From: Eubacterium sp. ER2
Lineage (GTDB): Bacteria; Bacillota; Clostridia; Lachnospirales; Lachnospiraceae
Direction of reading: 5' to 3'
Length of the DNA: 44,983 bases
Assembly: GCF_000765215.1 (NCBI RefSeq)
Contig: NZ_JPJE01000014.1
Span: 1 to 44,983 of the forward strand
Positions within the stretch are counted from its first letter, which is position 1; each line of letters begins with the position of its first letter. Positions 14,092-21,102 of the stretch are shown piece by piece. The position numbers were made by a program, and so were the translations under genes. The notes under the pieces were generated by a model that saw only the letters and a list, made by a program, of their open reading frames with translations, was not told the origin of the DNA and ran no database searches.

Positions 14092-14122
14092 AAACGCCCC
14101 GGAGATAAGCTCCGGGGCGTTT
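14092..14122. terminator. Bidirectional terminator
   Basis: AAACGCCCCGGAG (14092-14104), loop ATAAG, CTCCGGGGCGTTT (14110-14122) followed by more T. It ends the 13965-14075 message and may serve leftward transcripts too. Confidence 0.85.
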
Positions 14123-14138
14123 TCCTTTTCCAGCAAGC

Positions 14139-14180
14139 TAAAGCCCCTCTTTGGGGGAGAAAGAGGGGTTGGGGGAGTTT
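14139..14180. repeat. REP-like hairpin repeat, copy 1
   Basis: AAAGCCCCTCTT, spacer, AAGAGGGGTTGGGGG. The same hairpin and G-rich tail occur at 19414-19449. Its form resembles short extragenic palindromes. Confidence 0.55.
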
Positions 14181-14253
14181 GGGTGGGAAGCTGATAGAGC
14201 ATAAAGATCACTACTTTCTCCCTGGATCAGATCCTCCCCTTTATGAGAAGGAT

Positions 14254-14565
14254 CTATGCCTCGTCACCCTCCTTTTTTTTCGGGAAGAAAAGCCGTTCGG
14301 CCCTGTAGGCATCCCTCAGTCCTGCAATATACGCAAACGTGCTGTATTCATCCCACTGCTTATCCCGACACTCGATAAAATGATCGCAGACTTCTCTCTG
14401 CTCGGGCTCCAAGTACAGATCAAGATAAGCTCTATCCGCTTTTCCTTCCTCCTCGGTCGTTCTCTGGTACTGCTCGTCATTTTTGGTCAGCTCAAAGATC
14501 GTCTCATCCTTCATCTTATCTATACAGATCATTACCAATTCCTTAAATTCTTCATCATTCATCAT
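14254..14565 (-). CDS. Hypothetical acidic protein, 103 aa
   Basis: A 103-residue soluble, acidic, helical protein with an ATG at 14565 and a GGAAG-type ribosome site. The middle reads LEPEQREVCDHFIECRDKQWDEYSTFAYIAGLRDA, a pattern I associate with a small family of uncharacterised Lachnospiraceae proteins (possibly DUF6664; not certain). It is divergent from the XRE regulator at 14723-14953. No motif suggests catalysis. Confidence 0.65.
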   Translation of the reverse strand: MMNDEEFKELVMICIDKMKDETIFELTKNDEQYQRTTEEEGKADRAYLDLYLEPEQREVCDHFIECRDKQWDEYSTFAYIAGLRDAYRAERLFFPKKKEGDEA

Positions 14566-14722
14566 AAATGCTCTTCCTCATTCCTACAGCTCCCGCTTAT
14601 ATACTCTTGAAAATACAGATGTCCTTTGGAATATTGTTTCTAATCAGTGGCAAGAATATCTCAAACGGAAAATATACTAAAATCAAAGTTTCTAAATAGT
14701 GGCAAACGGAGATAGAAAACCT

Positions 14723-14953
14723 ATGCAATGGATTTTACAGGATATACCTCTCGGACGTAATCTGCAGACGATCAGAATGTCCAGAAATATGACACAGATG
14801 CAGGTCGTTGAAAAGATGCAGCTGCTCGGTAGTACCATGTCCCGCAGTACATACGCCAATATAGAAGCTGGCCGTCGAAATATAAAAGCAAGTGACTTAA
14901 AAGCACTACAGAAAGTATTCAACGTCAGCTATGATGAACTTTTTAGGGATTGA
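14723..14953 (+). CDS. XRE-family HTH regulator, 76 aa
   Basis: A 76-residue single-domain Cro/C1-type regulator. Residues 11-70 form the helix-turn-helix: LGRNLQTIRMSRNMTQMQVV, then a recognition-helix area MSRSTYANIEAGRRNI, ending DLKALQKVFNVSYDELF. The ATG at 14723 has a GGAG site at about 10 bases; an upstream in-frame GTG at 14699 has none. It is the only classical regulator on the plasmid, so it is a candidate for binding the shared dyad in the parAB, ssb and mob promoters. A 22-bp palindromic terminator follows at 15027-15048. Confidence 0.88.
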   Translation: MQWILQDIPLGRNLQTIRMSRNMTQMQVVEKMQLLGSTMSRSTYANIEAGRRNIKASDLKALQKVFNVSYDELFRD

Positions 14954-15026
14954 GCCAGCATTGTTTCCATCTAGTAACAATGGTAGCATAGACACTACAT
15001 CTATTTCAATACCTCAAAGATAATAG

Positions 15027-15050
15027 AAGGCAGGAAATTTCCTGCCTTTT
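15027..15050 (+). terminator. Terminator after the XRE gene
   Basis: A perfect 22-bp palindrome, AAGGCAGGAAA joined to TTTCCTGCCTT, is followed by T-rich sequence. Confidence 0.8.
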
Positions 15051-15086
15051 ATCATTTTATCTCTTAAAATATTTTTCCTTAATACA

Positions 15087-15114
15087 TTGTAATAGCAGGG
15101 ATATATGCTATGAT
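15087..15114 (+). promoter_or_regulatory. Possible promoter of the protease operon
   Basis: TTGTAA (15087-15092), 16 bases, TATGAT (15109-15114), about 60 bases before the ATG at 15174. The boxes are moderate. Confidence 0.4.
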
Positions 15115-15173
15115 ATTCTTAATTAATATCAAGCTTTTCTTTCCCAAAATCCAAATGAAAGAAGGTGCATTGT

Positions 15174-15515
15174 ATGAAAAAATGAAAGATACTGACATGC
15201 TTTTTTCTTCTATTTGTTGTAGTTTTCTTCTGCGTTCTCTTTAATAAAATTAATAGAAATGGTTCAACTGACACTACGAAAACAGAATACTACGAAATGA
15301 CAGGGATTGTAAAAGAAGTTCATGCGAGTTATTTGATGGTCGATCGGGACGAATATCCTATAGATTATCCTCCAATACTAGTGTCCATCCGTAAGCTACA
15401 TTCAGATACTGCTTTTCAAATAGGAATGACCGTGATAGTGAAATATGATGGACAAATGACTGACTCAAATCCTCCTGCACTTCGCCATGTTTACAGCGTA
15501 GAAGTAAAGGAGTAA
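15174..15515 (+). pseudogene. Small membrane-anchored protein gene with in-frame TGA at codon 4
   Basis: The frame starts at ATG 15174 with a GAAGGTG ribosome site, reads M-K-K, meets TGA (15183-15185), and then stays open for 109 codons: a hydrophobic segment LTCFFLLFVVVFFCVLF and a small soluble domain (VKEVHASYLMVDRDEY, then ILVSIRKL and MTVIVKYDG), like an OB-type fold. So a signal-anchor protein of 113 codons has lost its start to one TGG-to-TGA change, unless TGA is read through. A shorter product from ATG 15297 (72 residues) would lack the anchor and has no good ribosome site. It precedes the serine protease by 4 bases and would be co-transcribed with it. Function unknown. Confidence 0.7.
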
Positions 15516-15519
15516 CGAT

Positions 15520-16380
15520 ATGAAAAATATTTCAAAAAAAATCTTTGCATGTTCTATAGTGTTCGCTATGCTGCTCGGGCTTTTTTCTGCTAGTATGCCT
15601 GTACAGGCGAACGAGGATGACTGTACAAATTATGTGTCAATAAATCTTTCTACTGGAGAAGAAGAGATCATTCCTATTTCTAATACTGCAACAGAAACGG
15701 AGGCAGCGGGGTATACACCTGCCGGGGCAAAACAGCCAAGACTGATCATCGGTATTGATGACCGGATACCAGTATCTGATACCTCTTATGATCCCTATCC
15801 AAAAGTTGGTCTTATAAGAACCACCTGGAGAAATGGTGTCACTACTACCGGGACTGGCTGGATGTTCGGACCTAATGATGTGGCGACCGTTGCACACAAT
15901 CTATACAGTGCAGAAAGGGGAGGGGCTGCACAATCTATTCAGTATTATCCCGCTTATAATCCAGGACATATTCCCTATGGTGTTCTGACCGCAAGAAATA
16001 TCATCATTTGTGAGGATTTTGTTACGCAAGACGACAGCCAATATGATTATGGTGTTTTCGACTTAAACAATAATGTAGGTAATTCAACAGGCTATTTTGG
16101 CTGGAATAGCAATGTTATTCCTAATTCAGTAGTAGCATCAATAGGGTATCCTGAAGATTATCATACTCAGATGGTTCACAGCTTTGGAGATGTATACAAT
16201 GTTTACAGTAATTACTTTACACACAGTATTGACACTCTTGCAGGAGATAGCGGGGCACCTGTACTTTTCGGTAGTAGCGTCATAGGAATACATTCTGGAA
16301 GTACCAGTATCCTCAATACTGCAACCAGGATTTCCGGATCTGTAGCCAATTTACTGCAAAATAGACGGCTTGCGCCTTAA
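15520..16380 (+). CDS. Secreted V8-like (glutamyl endopeptidase-type) serine protease
   Basis: A 286-residue secreted protease with a signal peptide (about 1-30, ending near VQA-NED) and a propeptide-like stretch. The trypsin-fold triad is visible: His126 in VATVAHNLY, Asp176 in YDYGVFDL and Ser244 in LAGDSGAPV. Length and motif spacing fit the S1B V8/glutamyl endopeptidase family. The start has an AAAGGAG site and the gene is tied to the interrupted small gene before it. It could cut host or competitor proteins or mature other secreted plasmid products; the target cannot be told from sequence. A very long hairpin (16408-16457) ends the message. Confidence 0.92.
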   Translation: MKNISKKIFACSIVFAMLLGLFSASMPVQANEDDCTNYVSINLSTGEEEIIPISNTATETEAAGYTPAGAKQPRLIIGIDDRIPVSDTSYDPYPKVGLIRTTWRNGVTTTGTGWMFGPNDVATVAHNLYSAERGGAAQSIQYYPAYNPGHIPYGVLTARNIIICEDFVTQDDSQYDYGVFDLNNNVGNSTGYFGWNSNVIPNSVVASIGYPEDYHTQMVHSFGDVYNVYSNYFTHSIDTLAGDSGAPVLFGSSVIGIHSGSTSILNTATRISGSVANLLQNRRLAP

Positions 16381-16407
16381 TGCAGCACATACATATCGTA
16401 AAAAAAC

Positions 16408-16457
16408 ATAGCAAGAGAAGGAAGGTGCCAAAAATGGCACCTTCCTTCTCTTGCTAT
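16408..16457. terminator. Long terminator built on GGTGCCA hairpin, copy 7
   Basis: A perfect 23-bp stem (16408-16430 with 16435-16457) and AAAA loop, with the repeat unit at its tip (16424-16441). It lies between convergent genes (protease and RelE-like toxin) and can serve both. Confidence 0.85.
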
Positions 16458-16495
16458 ATATACGCTCTTCCAATTCATAAATTACTTTTTATTTT

Positions 16496-16852
16496 CTATA
16501 ATTTATCAAAAATGTCCTGGAAGATCTCTGCACCGTACTTCTCGTACATCTGCCAGGCAAGATCGTAGCAGTAATTGTCATCACGCTGGGCTATGACCAC
16601 GATATTCATGACATGGGCCTCAAGATTGAGGGTGTAGACCACCCGTATCCCGACTCCCCTGTACTTGATCTTAAAAAAGCCTGTCAGATTGTTACCGCCT
16701 TTGTTTCCCAGGGGCTTGCCATATCCGTCCGGGGACGGCAGCGGCGCTCTTGACACCTTGGATATTCCGGCCAGTACCTGTTTTCGAACACTCCCTTCCA
16801 GCTTCTTAAATTCCTTCCTTGCCTCTTCCGTAATCCTTACATCCCACTTCAT
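16496..16852 (-). CDS. RelE/ParE-superfamily toxin (phage-derived Gp49/HigB-like type)
   Basis: A 118-residue protein of the RelE superfamily: MKWDVRITEEARKEFKKLEGS at the N-terminus, a central GNNLTGFFKIKYRGVGIRVVYT strand region and a C-terminal VVIAQRDDNYCYD. Such toxins usually cleave messenger RNA at the ribosome. The start overlaps the end of the antitoxin gene by 4 bases, the usual toxin-antitoxin arrangement with antitoxin first. It stabilises the plasmid by post-segregational killing. It is longer than typical RelE (about 90) because of a helical C-terminal extension. Confidence 0.88.
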   Translation of the reverse strand: MKWDVRITEEARKEFKKLEGSVRKQVLAGISKVSRAPLPSPDGYGKPLGNKGGNNLTGFFKIKYRGVGIRVVYTLNLEAHVMNIVVIAQRDDNYCYDLAWQMYEKYGAEIFQDIFDKL

Positions 16853-17193
16853 TCGATTTCCACACCCGCTTCCAGTGCTTCCACGTCCTCCATGGTCATT
16901 CCTTCTTCCTCCACCAGGGCTTCAAAGGATGTGGTTGCAGAATTTTTTCTGCTTTCGGCCAGCTTCAGCAGGGATGCTGTCTCGATCTCATCCAACAGCT
17001 TCTCCAGCCGCCGTGCCTTTTCGGATACTTCCCTGTACTCATCAAGGGACATGATGACAGCCGTGGGCCTGTTGTTTCTAAGTATCACATACTCCGTGTG
17101 GTTTTCTGTCACGTCCGTGCAGATCTTCCCTGCCTTTCCATTACTCAGATCGGTAATGGACACCAGCTTGTCAGTAAAATCTGTCAGTACCAT
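16849..17193 (-). CDS. Phd/YefM-family antitoxin
   Basis: A 114-residue antitoxin. Residues 1-60 form the Phd/YefM DNA-binding fold (VSITDLSNGKAGKICTDV, then YVILRNNRPTAVIMSLDEY) and the rest is a helical, acidic toxin-binding tail. It is expressed from the promoter at 17270-17298, which carries the palindrome TATTGTACAATA, likely its own operator. The start has an AAAGGTG site. It overlaps the toxin gene by 4 bases. Confidence 0.9.
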   Translation of the reverse strand: MVLTDFTDKLVSITDLSNGKAGKICTDVTENHTEYVILRNNRPTAVIMSLDEYREVSEKARRLEKLLDEIETASLLKLAESRKNSATTSFEALVEEEGMTMEDVEALEAGVEIE

Positions 17194-17269
17194 ACAATCA
17201 CCTTTCCTTACTTTCTTTTACAAATGATTAAAATATTGCTTAAATTCTATATATTATTTTATATATTAT

Positions 17270-17298
17270 ATTGTACAATAAGTTGTGCTTTTATACAA
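17270..17298 (-). promoter_or_regulatory. Promoter of the RelE/Phd-like operon
   Basis: On the minus strand TTGTAT (17293-17298), 17 bases, TACAAT (17270-17275). The -10 box lies in the perfect palindrome TATTGTACAATA (17269-17280), and further AT-rich dyads (17248-17268) lie downstream; they may bind the antitoxin. Confidence 0.7.
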
Positions 17299-17306
17299 GT
17301 TTTTTC

Positions 17307-17335
17307 AAAAAAGGAAAGGTGCCAGAAATGGCACC
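17307..17335 (-). terminator. Terminator with GGTGCCA hairpin, copy 8
   Basis: On the minus strand the hairpin (17318-17335) follows the RadC-like gene by 12 bases and is followed by CTTTCCTTTTTT, a good U-tract. It separates that gene from the toxin-antitoxin promoter. Confidence 0.8.
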
Positions 17336-17347
17336 TTCCTTTTAGGA

Positions 17348-17821
17348 TCACTTTTCCTCCTCAAACATATATCTTTTGTGTTCCCTCATGGAGTAATAAT
17401 CCTCCCGGGTCACAATGATATGATCCAGAAGATCCAGACCAAGCAGCCTGCCCGCATCACAGAGACGCCGGGTCACCCGCAGGTCCTCTCTGGACGGATC
17501 CGGCTCCTGGGACGGATGATTGTGTACCAGGAGGAACTGGCATGCACCCATGAGAAGAAGTTTCATCATGATTTCCTTCGGGCGGATCATGGCGGCATCC
17601 GTGATCCCGTGTGATACTTCAAAAATCCCGAGCAGCCTGCTCCTGCCATTCAGCCCGAATACATAGGCGTATTCTTCTGTATAGTCCGTAATTCTCAGCA
17701 CGTCCCGGCAGATCTGATGGACGGTTTCCGGACTGGAAATACAGGACACCATGAAGTCTATTTTTTTCTCTTTTATGAGTACCGGCCTGTTTTCTCTCAA
17801 TACTGTATTATATAAGATCAT
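17348..17821 (-). CDS. RadC-like JAMM/MPN-domain protein
   Basis: A 157-residue protein with the JAMM metal motif HNHPSQEPDPSREDL (His100, His102, Ser110, Asp113) and an upstream Glu in GIFEVSHG (Glu68). It is the RadC-family JAMM domain common on plasmids, phages and conjugative elements; the biochemical role remains unsettled, possibly a peptidase or an anti-defence factor. It lacks the N-terminal helix-hairpin-helix of chromosomal RadC. It is the third gene of a group with the DUF5688-like gene and the 95-residue gene. Confidence 0.85.
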   Translation of the reverse strand: MILYNTVLRENRPVLIKEKKIDFMVSCISSPETVHQICRDVLRITDYTEEYAYVFGLNGRSRLLGIFEVSHGITDAAMIRPKEIMMKLLLMGACQFLLVHNHPSQEPDPSREDLRVTRRLCDAGRLLGLDLLDHIIVTREDYYSMREHKRYMFEEEK

Positions 17822-17865
17822 CTTCTCTCCTTTCTGCCGGGGGAATGGATCCCCCGGCCTGCAGT

Positions 17866-18738
17866 CTATTCTATCCTTGTCATGTTCCTGCCGTCATATA
17901 TGTAGGCATGGTCAGCCAGCCATTCCTCTTTTCTCACAGCTTCATGATTCACTTCCTGTACCATCATCGTGTAGAAAAGAGGGTCCTCCACATCCGCCAG
18001 GGAAACAGCCAGACATTCATGCAGGGAGGACGGCAGAACGACAAATTTCTCTCCAAACGCAGCGGAAAGCTGCCTGTAAACGGAGCTGCACAGGATTCCC
18101 GCAGCGCCGTATTCCCTGTCTCTGCCTGTCACTACGTACACCGGAAGGACCTGTGTATCCGTGTCCGGCTCAAAGATGCCTCTCAGCGCATCTGACAGAA
18201 GTATTACCTCCGTCTGCCTGGCCATGTTTTCAAAAGCCAGGGTATGCAGTTCCTCTTCGGACAGCCCCGTCATTCTGAACACCGGATAAGTGAGCTTTAA
18301 CGTGCCATCCTCAAGGCTATCCGGGCCTGGCCCGTTTTGTATTTTCACCTCCACATAGTACATGATGAGAAAGTCATCCCGCAGCCTGTAGAGGAAATTT
18401 CCTCTTTCAACCTGTTCCCTGCAGGAGGCTCCAATCATGAGCGGATATACATGAGAACGGACATACTCCGGATCCATATACTTATCCAGGTCAACACTCA
18501 CCTCCTTTTTTCCCAGCTCTTCCAGATAAGCAGCCACCTCCTCATCCGGCAGGTCGTACCACCTGGGTGCATAGGATACACTTGGTATCACCTTGCTATC
18601 GTTGTATTTCACCATATAGGCATCAATAAGCTGGTTCCCATGGTTTTTTTCCACATACTCAACTCTGACTCCGCTTCCCTGCAACAGGGCGTTCAGCCTG
18701 TCTGCTCTCTTGACCATTTCCTCTTTCATTCTTTTCAT
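17866..18738 (-). CDS. DUF5688-like protein, 290 aa
   Basis: A 290-residue soluble protein. The segments VEYVEKNHGNQLIDAYMV, FVVLPSSLHECLAV and VQEVNHEAV and WLADHAYIYDG match my memory of the uncharacterised DUF5688 family, frequent on Lachnospiraceae plasmids and conjugative elements. No catalytic motif or membrane segment is seen. The ATG at 18738 has an AAGGAG site. It sits in a minus-strand group of three genes. Function unknown. Confidence 0.8.
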   Translation of the reverse strand: MKRMKEEMVKRADRLNALLQGSGVRVEYVEKNHGNQLIDAYMVKYNDSKVIPSVSYAPRWYDLPDEEVAAYLEELGKKEVSVDLDKYMDPEYVRSHVYPLMIGASCREQVERGNFLYRLRDDFLIMYYVEVKIQNGPGPDSLEDGTLKLTYPVFRMTGLSEEELHTLAFENMARQTEVILLSDALRGIFEPDTDTQVLPVYVVTGRDREYGAAGILCSSVYRQLSAAFGEKFVVLPSSLHECLAVSLADVEDPLFYTMMVQEVNHEAVRKEEWLADHAYIYDGRNMTRIE

Positions 18739-18789
18739 CTTTCCATTCTCCTTTTCTGTATGAATATTGTATATAAATACAGGAACCGG

Positions 18790-19077
18790 CTACTGCCAGT
18801 TCCTGTATCTTGTACTGATTGTTGTGATGCTTCCTGTGACTGCCGCCAGGGCTTCGCCCCAGGTCCTTGCCTGTCTTGCTGCCTTCTGGCTTTTCAGCCA
18901 GCTCCGGAGATAGAGATAATCTCCTTTCCGGACAGTGTCAAACACAAATTCAACGATTGTTTCTGAAGCATCATCCCGGAGCCGTTCCAGTCTCCGCAGG
19001 TTCTGATCGGAGACATCAACGGCCAGTATCTTTACGATACCGTGATCCACTTCACACGAAATGATTTCAACATCCAT
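18790..19077 (-). CDS. Hypothetical protein, 95 aa
   Basis: A 95-residue soluble protein, MDVEIISCEVDHGIVKILAV at the N-terminus (two strands) followed by helices and a tail ARTWGEALAAVTGSITTIST. The ATG at 19077 has a perfect GGAGG site. It leads the group with the DUF5688-like and RadC-like genes and is preceded by the inverted-repeat region 19106-19239. I do not recognise the family. Confidence 0.65.
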   Translation of the reverse strand: MDVEIISCEVDHGIVKILAVDVSDQNLRRLERLRDDASETIVEFVFDTVRKGDYLYLRSWLKSQKAARQARTWGEALAAVTGSITTISTRYRNWQ

Positions 19078-19105
19078 CTTTCCATCCTCCTTTTTGGCCG
19101 GTCCA

Positions 19106-19160
19106 GCTTATGAAGTTGTCAAGGTTCCTGCAACATTCTGTTGTCTGGCACCTCATAAGC
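19106..19160. repeat. Inverted repeat, 8-bp arms
   Basis: GCTTATGA (19106-19113) and TCATAAGC (19153-19160), 39 bases apart. Confidence 0.45.
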
Positions 19161-19173
19161 CGCACTCCTGGCT

Positions 19174-19239
19174 GGAAGTCAAGGGAACGTGGAATATGTG
19201 TCCGCAGGACATTTATGCCGCGAAAGTCCCTTGACTTCC
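19174..19239. repeat. Nested inverted repeat, 13-bp arms
   Basis: GGAAGTCAAGGGA (19174-19186) and TCCCTTGACTTCC (19227-19239) are perfect, 40 bases apart, and enclose the small hairpin TGTCC-GCA-GGACA (19199-19211). Such a structure could be an origin (oriT or single-strand origin), a recombination site or an RNA fold. Confidence 0.6.
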
Positions 19240-19413
19240 GGACCGGGGTGTGGCACCCGTCCAACGCACATGCGCAGATACCGTTTCCCGGGTGGAATAA
19301 ACAGGCAACAGATTTTGCAGGGACCTGCAGCACGGTGCGGGGCCGGACAAAAAAGCAGGGATGGAGATGGATGTGTACATCTGCCCGTGAAGCCGGACTG
19401 CCACAAACAAGCC

Positions 19414-19449
19414 AAAGCCCCTCTTATGTAAGAGGGGTTGGGGGTGTTT
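19414..19449. repeat. REP-like hairpin repeat, copy 2
   Basis: AAAGCCCCTCTT, ATGT, AAGAGGGGTTGGGGG, related to 14139-14180. Confidence 0.55.
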
Positions 19450-19534
19450 CTTGCATGAAGATACCGGATCTTTTCCGGTATTCCGGAAGAGGGAGTGCCC
19501 TTTTGCCCTCCCGGGACTGCATGTCCTCTGGAAA

Positions 19535-19560
19535 TAAAAAAAGGTGCCAGAAATGGCACC
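19535..19560 (-). terminator. GGTGCCA hairpin, copy 9, with U-tract
   Basis: On the minus strand the stem (19543-19560) is followed by eight T. It is the second of two tandem terminators after the 19662-20252 gene. Confidence 0.8.
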
Positions 19561-19610
19561 AGGGGAAAAGGGCTTCCCTCTTCCTTCCTTTTTATCTTTT
19601 TTCTACAATA

Positions 19611-19633
19611 AAAAAGGTGCCATTTCTGGCACC
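19611..19633 (-). terminator. GGTGCCA hairpin, copy 10, with U-tract
   Basis: On the minus strand the stem (19616-19633), with a GAAA loop, is followed by TTTTTTATT. It lies 28 bases after the stop codon of the 19662-20252 gene. Confidence 0.8.
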
Positions 19634-19661
19634 TAAAAATCTCACTCTCATCTACACAGAC

Positions 19662-20252
19662 TTATAAGATATTAATATATTTTGTTGATGTAACAACTCC
19701 CGAAGGCGGATAGTACCCTGCAGGGGCTTCCACAACGCCGTAAAAATATACTTGATATCTCCGTCCAGAAATTAAACCTGTCCTTGCATTGGCCACAGTT
19801 ACTTTTGTGGAATTATATCTGGTATTACCCATAGCAGATACAACCGTACCTGTTATACTTTCACTAGCCGTTGCACCTAAATATAAGGATTTAGAGACCT
19901 CACTAGCCTCTAATGTACCGGAATATGCCAGATGACCGACTCCCGAGCTTGAAACATCACTGCTAATTGCGGCAGCATAGGGTAATATAATCTGCCTATT
20001 AGTAGGCGCCATCTGTATACTTTCATTTCCTTCTTCGATGTCTTCAAGCTTTATCGTATTCATCTGAAACCGTATATTATCACTAAAAGAATAATATGCG
20101 GCCGGATCAAGATCCTGTATCATTTCTCCCAGGGTCTCGTAATCATTTACATTTTTCTCTCCCTCTGCGATGTCATCAGCCGCATATGACTGAAACGCAG
20201 TTGCAAATAATATCATGAATACTGCACACAAAGATAATACTTTCTTTTTCAT
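19662..20252 (-). CDS. Secreted hypothetical protein, 196 aa
   Basis: A 196-residue protein with a clear signal peptide (MKKKVLSLCAVFMILFATAF, cleavage near SYA-ADD). The mature part has an acidic N-terminal half and a Ser/Thr/Gly-rich C-terminal half that looks beta-rich (GHLAYSGTLEASEVSKSLYL, then YQVYFYGVVEAP). The start has an AAAGGAAG site. It follows the 138-residue membrane protein gene (20347-20763) by 94 bases on the same strand, forming a secreted/membrane pair, and ends with two tandem terminators. No family recognised. Confidence 0.7.
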   Translation of the reverse strand: MKKKVLSLCAVFMILFATAFQSYAADDIAEGEKNVNDYETLGEMIQDLDPAAYYSFSDNIRFQMNTIKLEDIEEGNESIQMAPTNRQIILPYAAAISSDVSSSGVGHLAYSGTLEASEVSKSLYLGATASESITGTVVSAMGNTRYNSTKVTVANARTGLISGRRYQVYFYGVVEAPAGYYPPSGVVTSTKYINIL

Positions 20253-20346
20253 AATTCTTCCTTTCTGTCGCTTTCCCTTTACGACACAGATGACAATTTA
20301 CAGCTTCATTTCTCATACTACATCCCTTTTATATATCCCATTGCTA

Positions 20347-20763
20347 TCACCTCCGTTTTTTTTCGATAACGATCATTAGGATATGGGAAACAATAATCAA
20401 AATGAGAAGCCGTAATTGTAAACTACTAAAAGTAAAGTAAGATGATGGGAAAGAAATAAATTGCGATGAATACCCGTCTGTATTATTTCGATAAAAATCT
20501 AAAATCTTAAACCTATTTATCATATCTAAAAAAGCTGTAACAAAAAAACCCACTACTGAAATCAGTCGGATCATGGCTATAATAAAATAAATGATATATA
20601 TTTTAACTGACATTACTAAATTCAGTTTTTTCATTTCTTGTAATATCTGTTCGTCTGTTTCAAAATTCTTCTTTTTTTCTACTATTATTTTTTTCGTAAA
20701 AAGAGGTGTATGCATTTTGTACGCCTGTATCATTAAGGAAAGCCTGTTAAAGTTCGTAAACAT
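20347..20763 (-). CDS. Small membrane protein, 138 aa
   Basis: A 138-residue protein with a soluble N-terminus (about 1-48), a hydrophobic hairpin (about 52-85, IYIIYFIIAMIRLISVVGFF) and a C-terminal membrane segment (LRLLILIIVSHILMIVI). The ATG at 20763 has an AAAGGAG site. The promoter at 20805-20833 is flanked by a 9-bp inverted repeat. It precedes the secreted protein gene 19662-20252. It could be an immunity protein or a partner in secretion; there is no direct evidence. Confidence 0.65.
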   Translation of the reverse strand: MFTNFNRLSLMIQAYKMHTPLFTKKIIVEKKKNFETDEQILQEMKKLNLVMSVKIYIIYFIIAMIRLISVVGFFVTAFLDMINRFKILDFYRNNTDGYSSQFISFPSSYFTFSSLQLRLLILIIVSHILMIVIEKKRR

Positions 20764-20804
20764 TTCACCAGCACTCCTTTCTGTTAATTATCTATCTTTC
20801 TTTA

Positions 20805-20833
20805 TAAATATCAGATAATTAATCCATTGTCAA
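20805..20833 (-). promoter_or_regulatory. Promoter of the 20347-20763 gene
   Basis: On the minus strand TTGACA (20828-20833), 17 bases, TATTTA (20805-20810). The inverted repeat TTAATTATC/GATAATTAA (20784-20792 and 20814-20822) brackets the -10 box and may be an operator. Confidence 0.55.
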
Positions 20834-20965
20834 TTATTTATCGGTATTTTATTGTCTCGTCTGCGTTTTTTAGTATAACTATATAATACAGAGACAAAAG
20901 AAGATCCCATTTCTGGAACCGGTGAACAAGATTTATTTCTTTCGTTTATATTTATCAGAAAATAT

Positions 20966-20985
20966 TTTGTATATTATTATACAAA
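20966..20985. promoter_or_regulatory. Dyad upstream of the 21103-21861 gene
   Basis: TTTGTATA, loop TTAT, TATACAAA, perfect 8-bp arms, about 120 bases before the start codon. Possible operator. Confidence 0.4.
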
Positions 20986-21102
20986 TTCCAATTTTACTTA
21001 TTTTTTATCTTTTGCAAATATATTTTTCACACAATTATGTTATTATCTAACAAATTATAAATCCGGATTATAAACAAAATTTAATGAGAAAGAAGGGATA
21101 AA

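Larger units (their letters stand above)
19078..19661. other. Non-coding region with inverted repeats and three hairpins
   Basis: No credible gene in 584 bp, which is GC-rich up to 19540. It holds two inverted-repeat pairs (19106-19160 and 19174-19239), the second REP-like hairpin (19414-19449) and two GGTGCCA hairpins (19543 and 19616). The structure may serve regulation or DNA processing. Confidence 0.55.
20764..21102. other. Divergent intergenic region
   Basis: AT-rich 339 bp between two divergent genes. It holds the promoter at 20805-20833 with inverted repeat 20784-20792/20814-20822, a decayed GGTGCCA-like hairpin (20903-20920) and a dyad TTTGTATA-TTAT-TATACAAA (20966-20985). No clear promoter for the rightward gene is seen. 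Confidence 0.5.

Noticed and set aside
14699-14953. XRE gene starting at GTG 14699
   Set aside because: No ribosome site upstream; ATG 14723 has GGAG at suitable distance.
20253-20346. Short frames between the 20347-20763 and 19662-20252 genes
   Set aside because: A seven-codon frame after a GGAGGTG site and an overlapping Cys-containing frame are too short or out of phase to support as genes.
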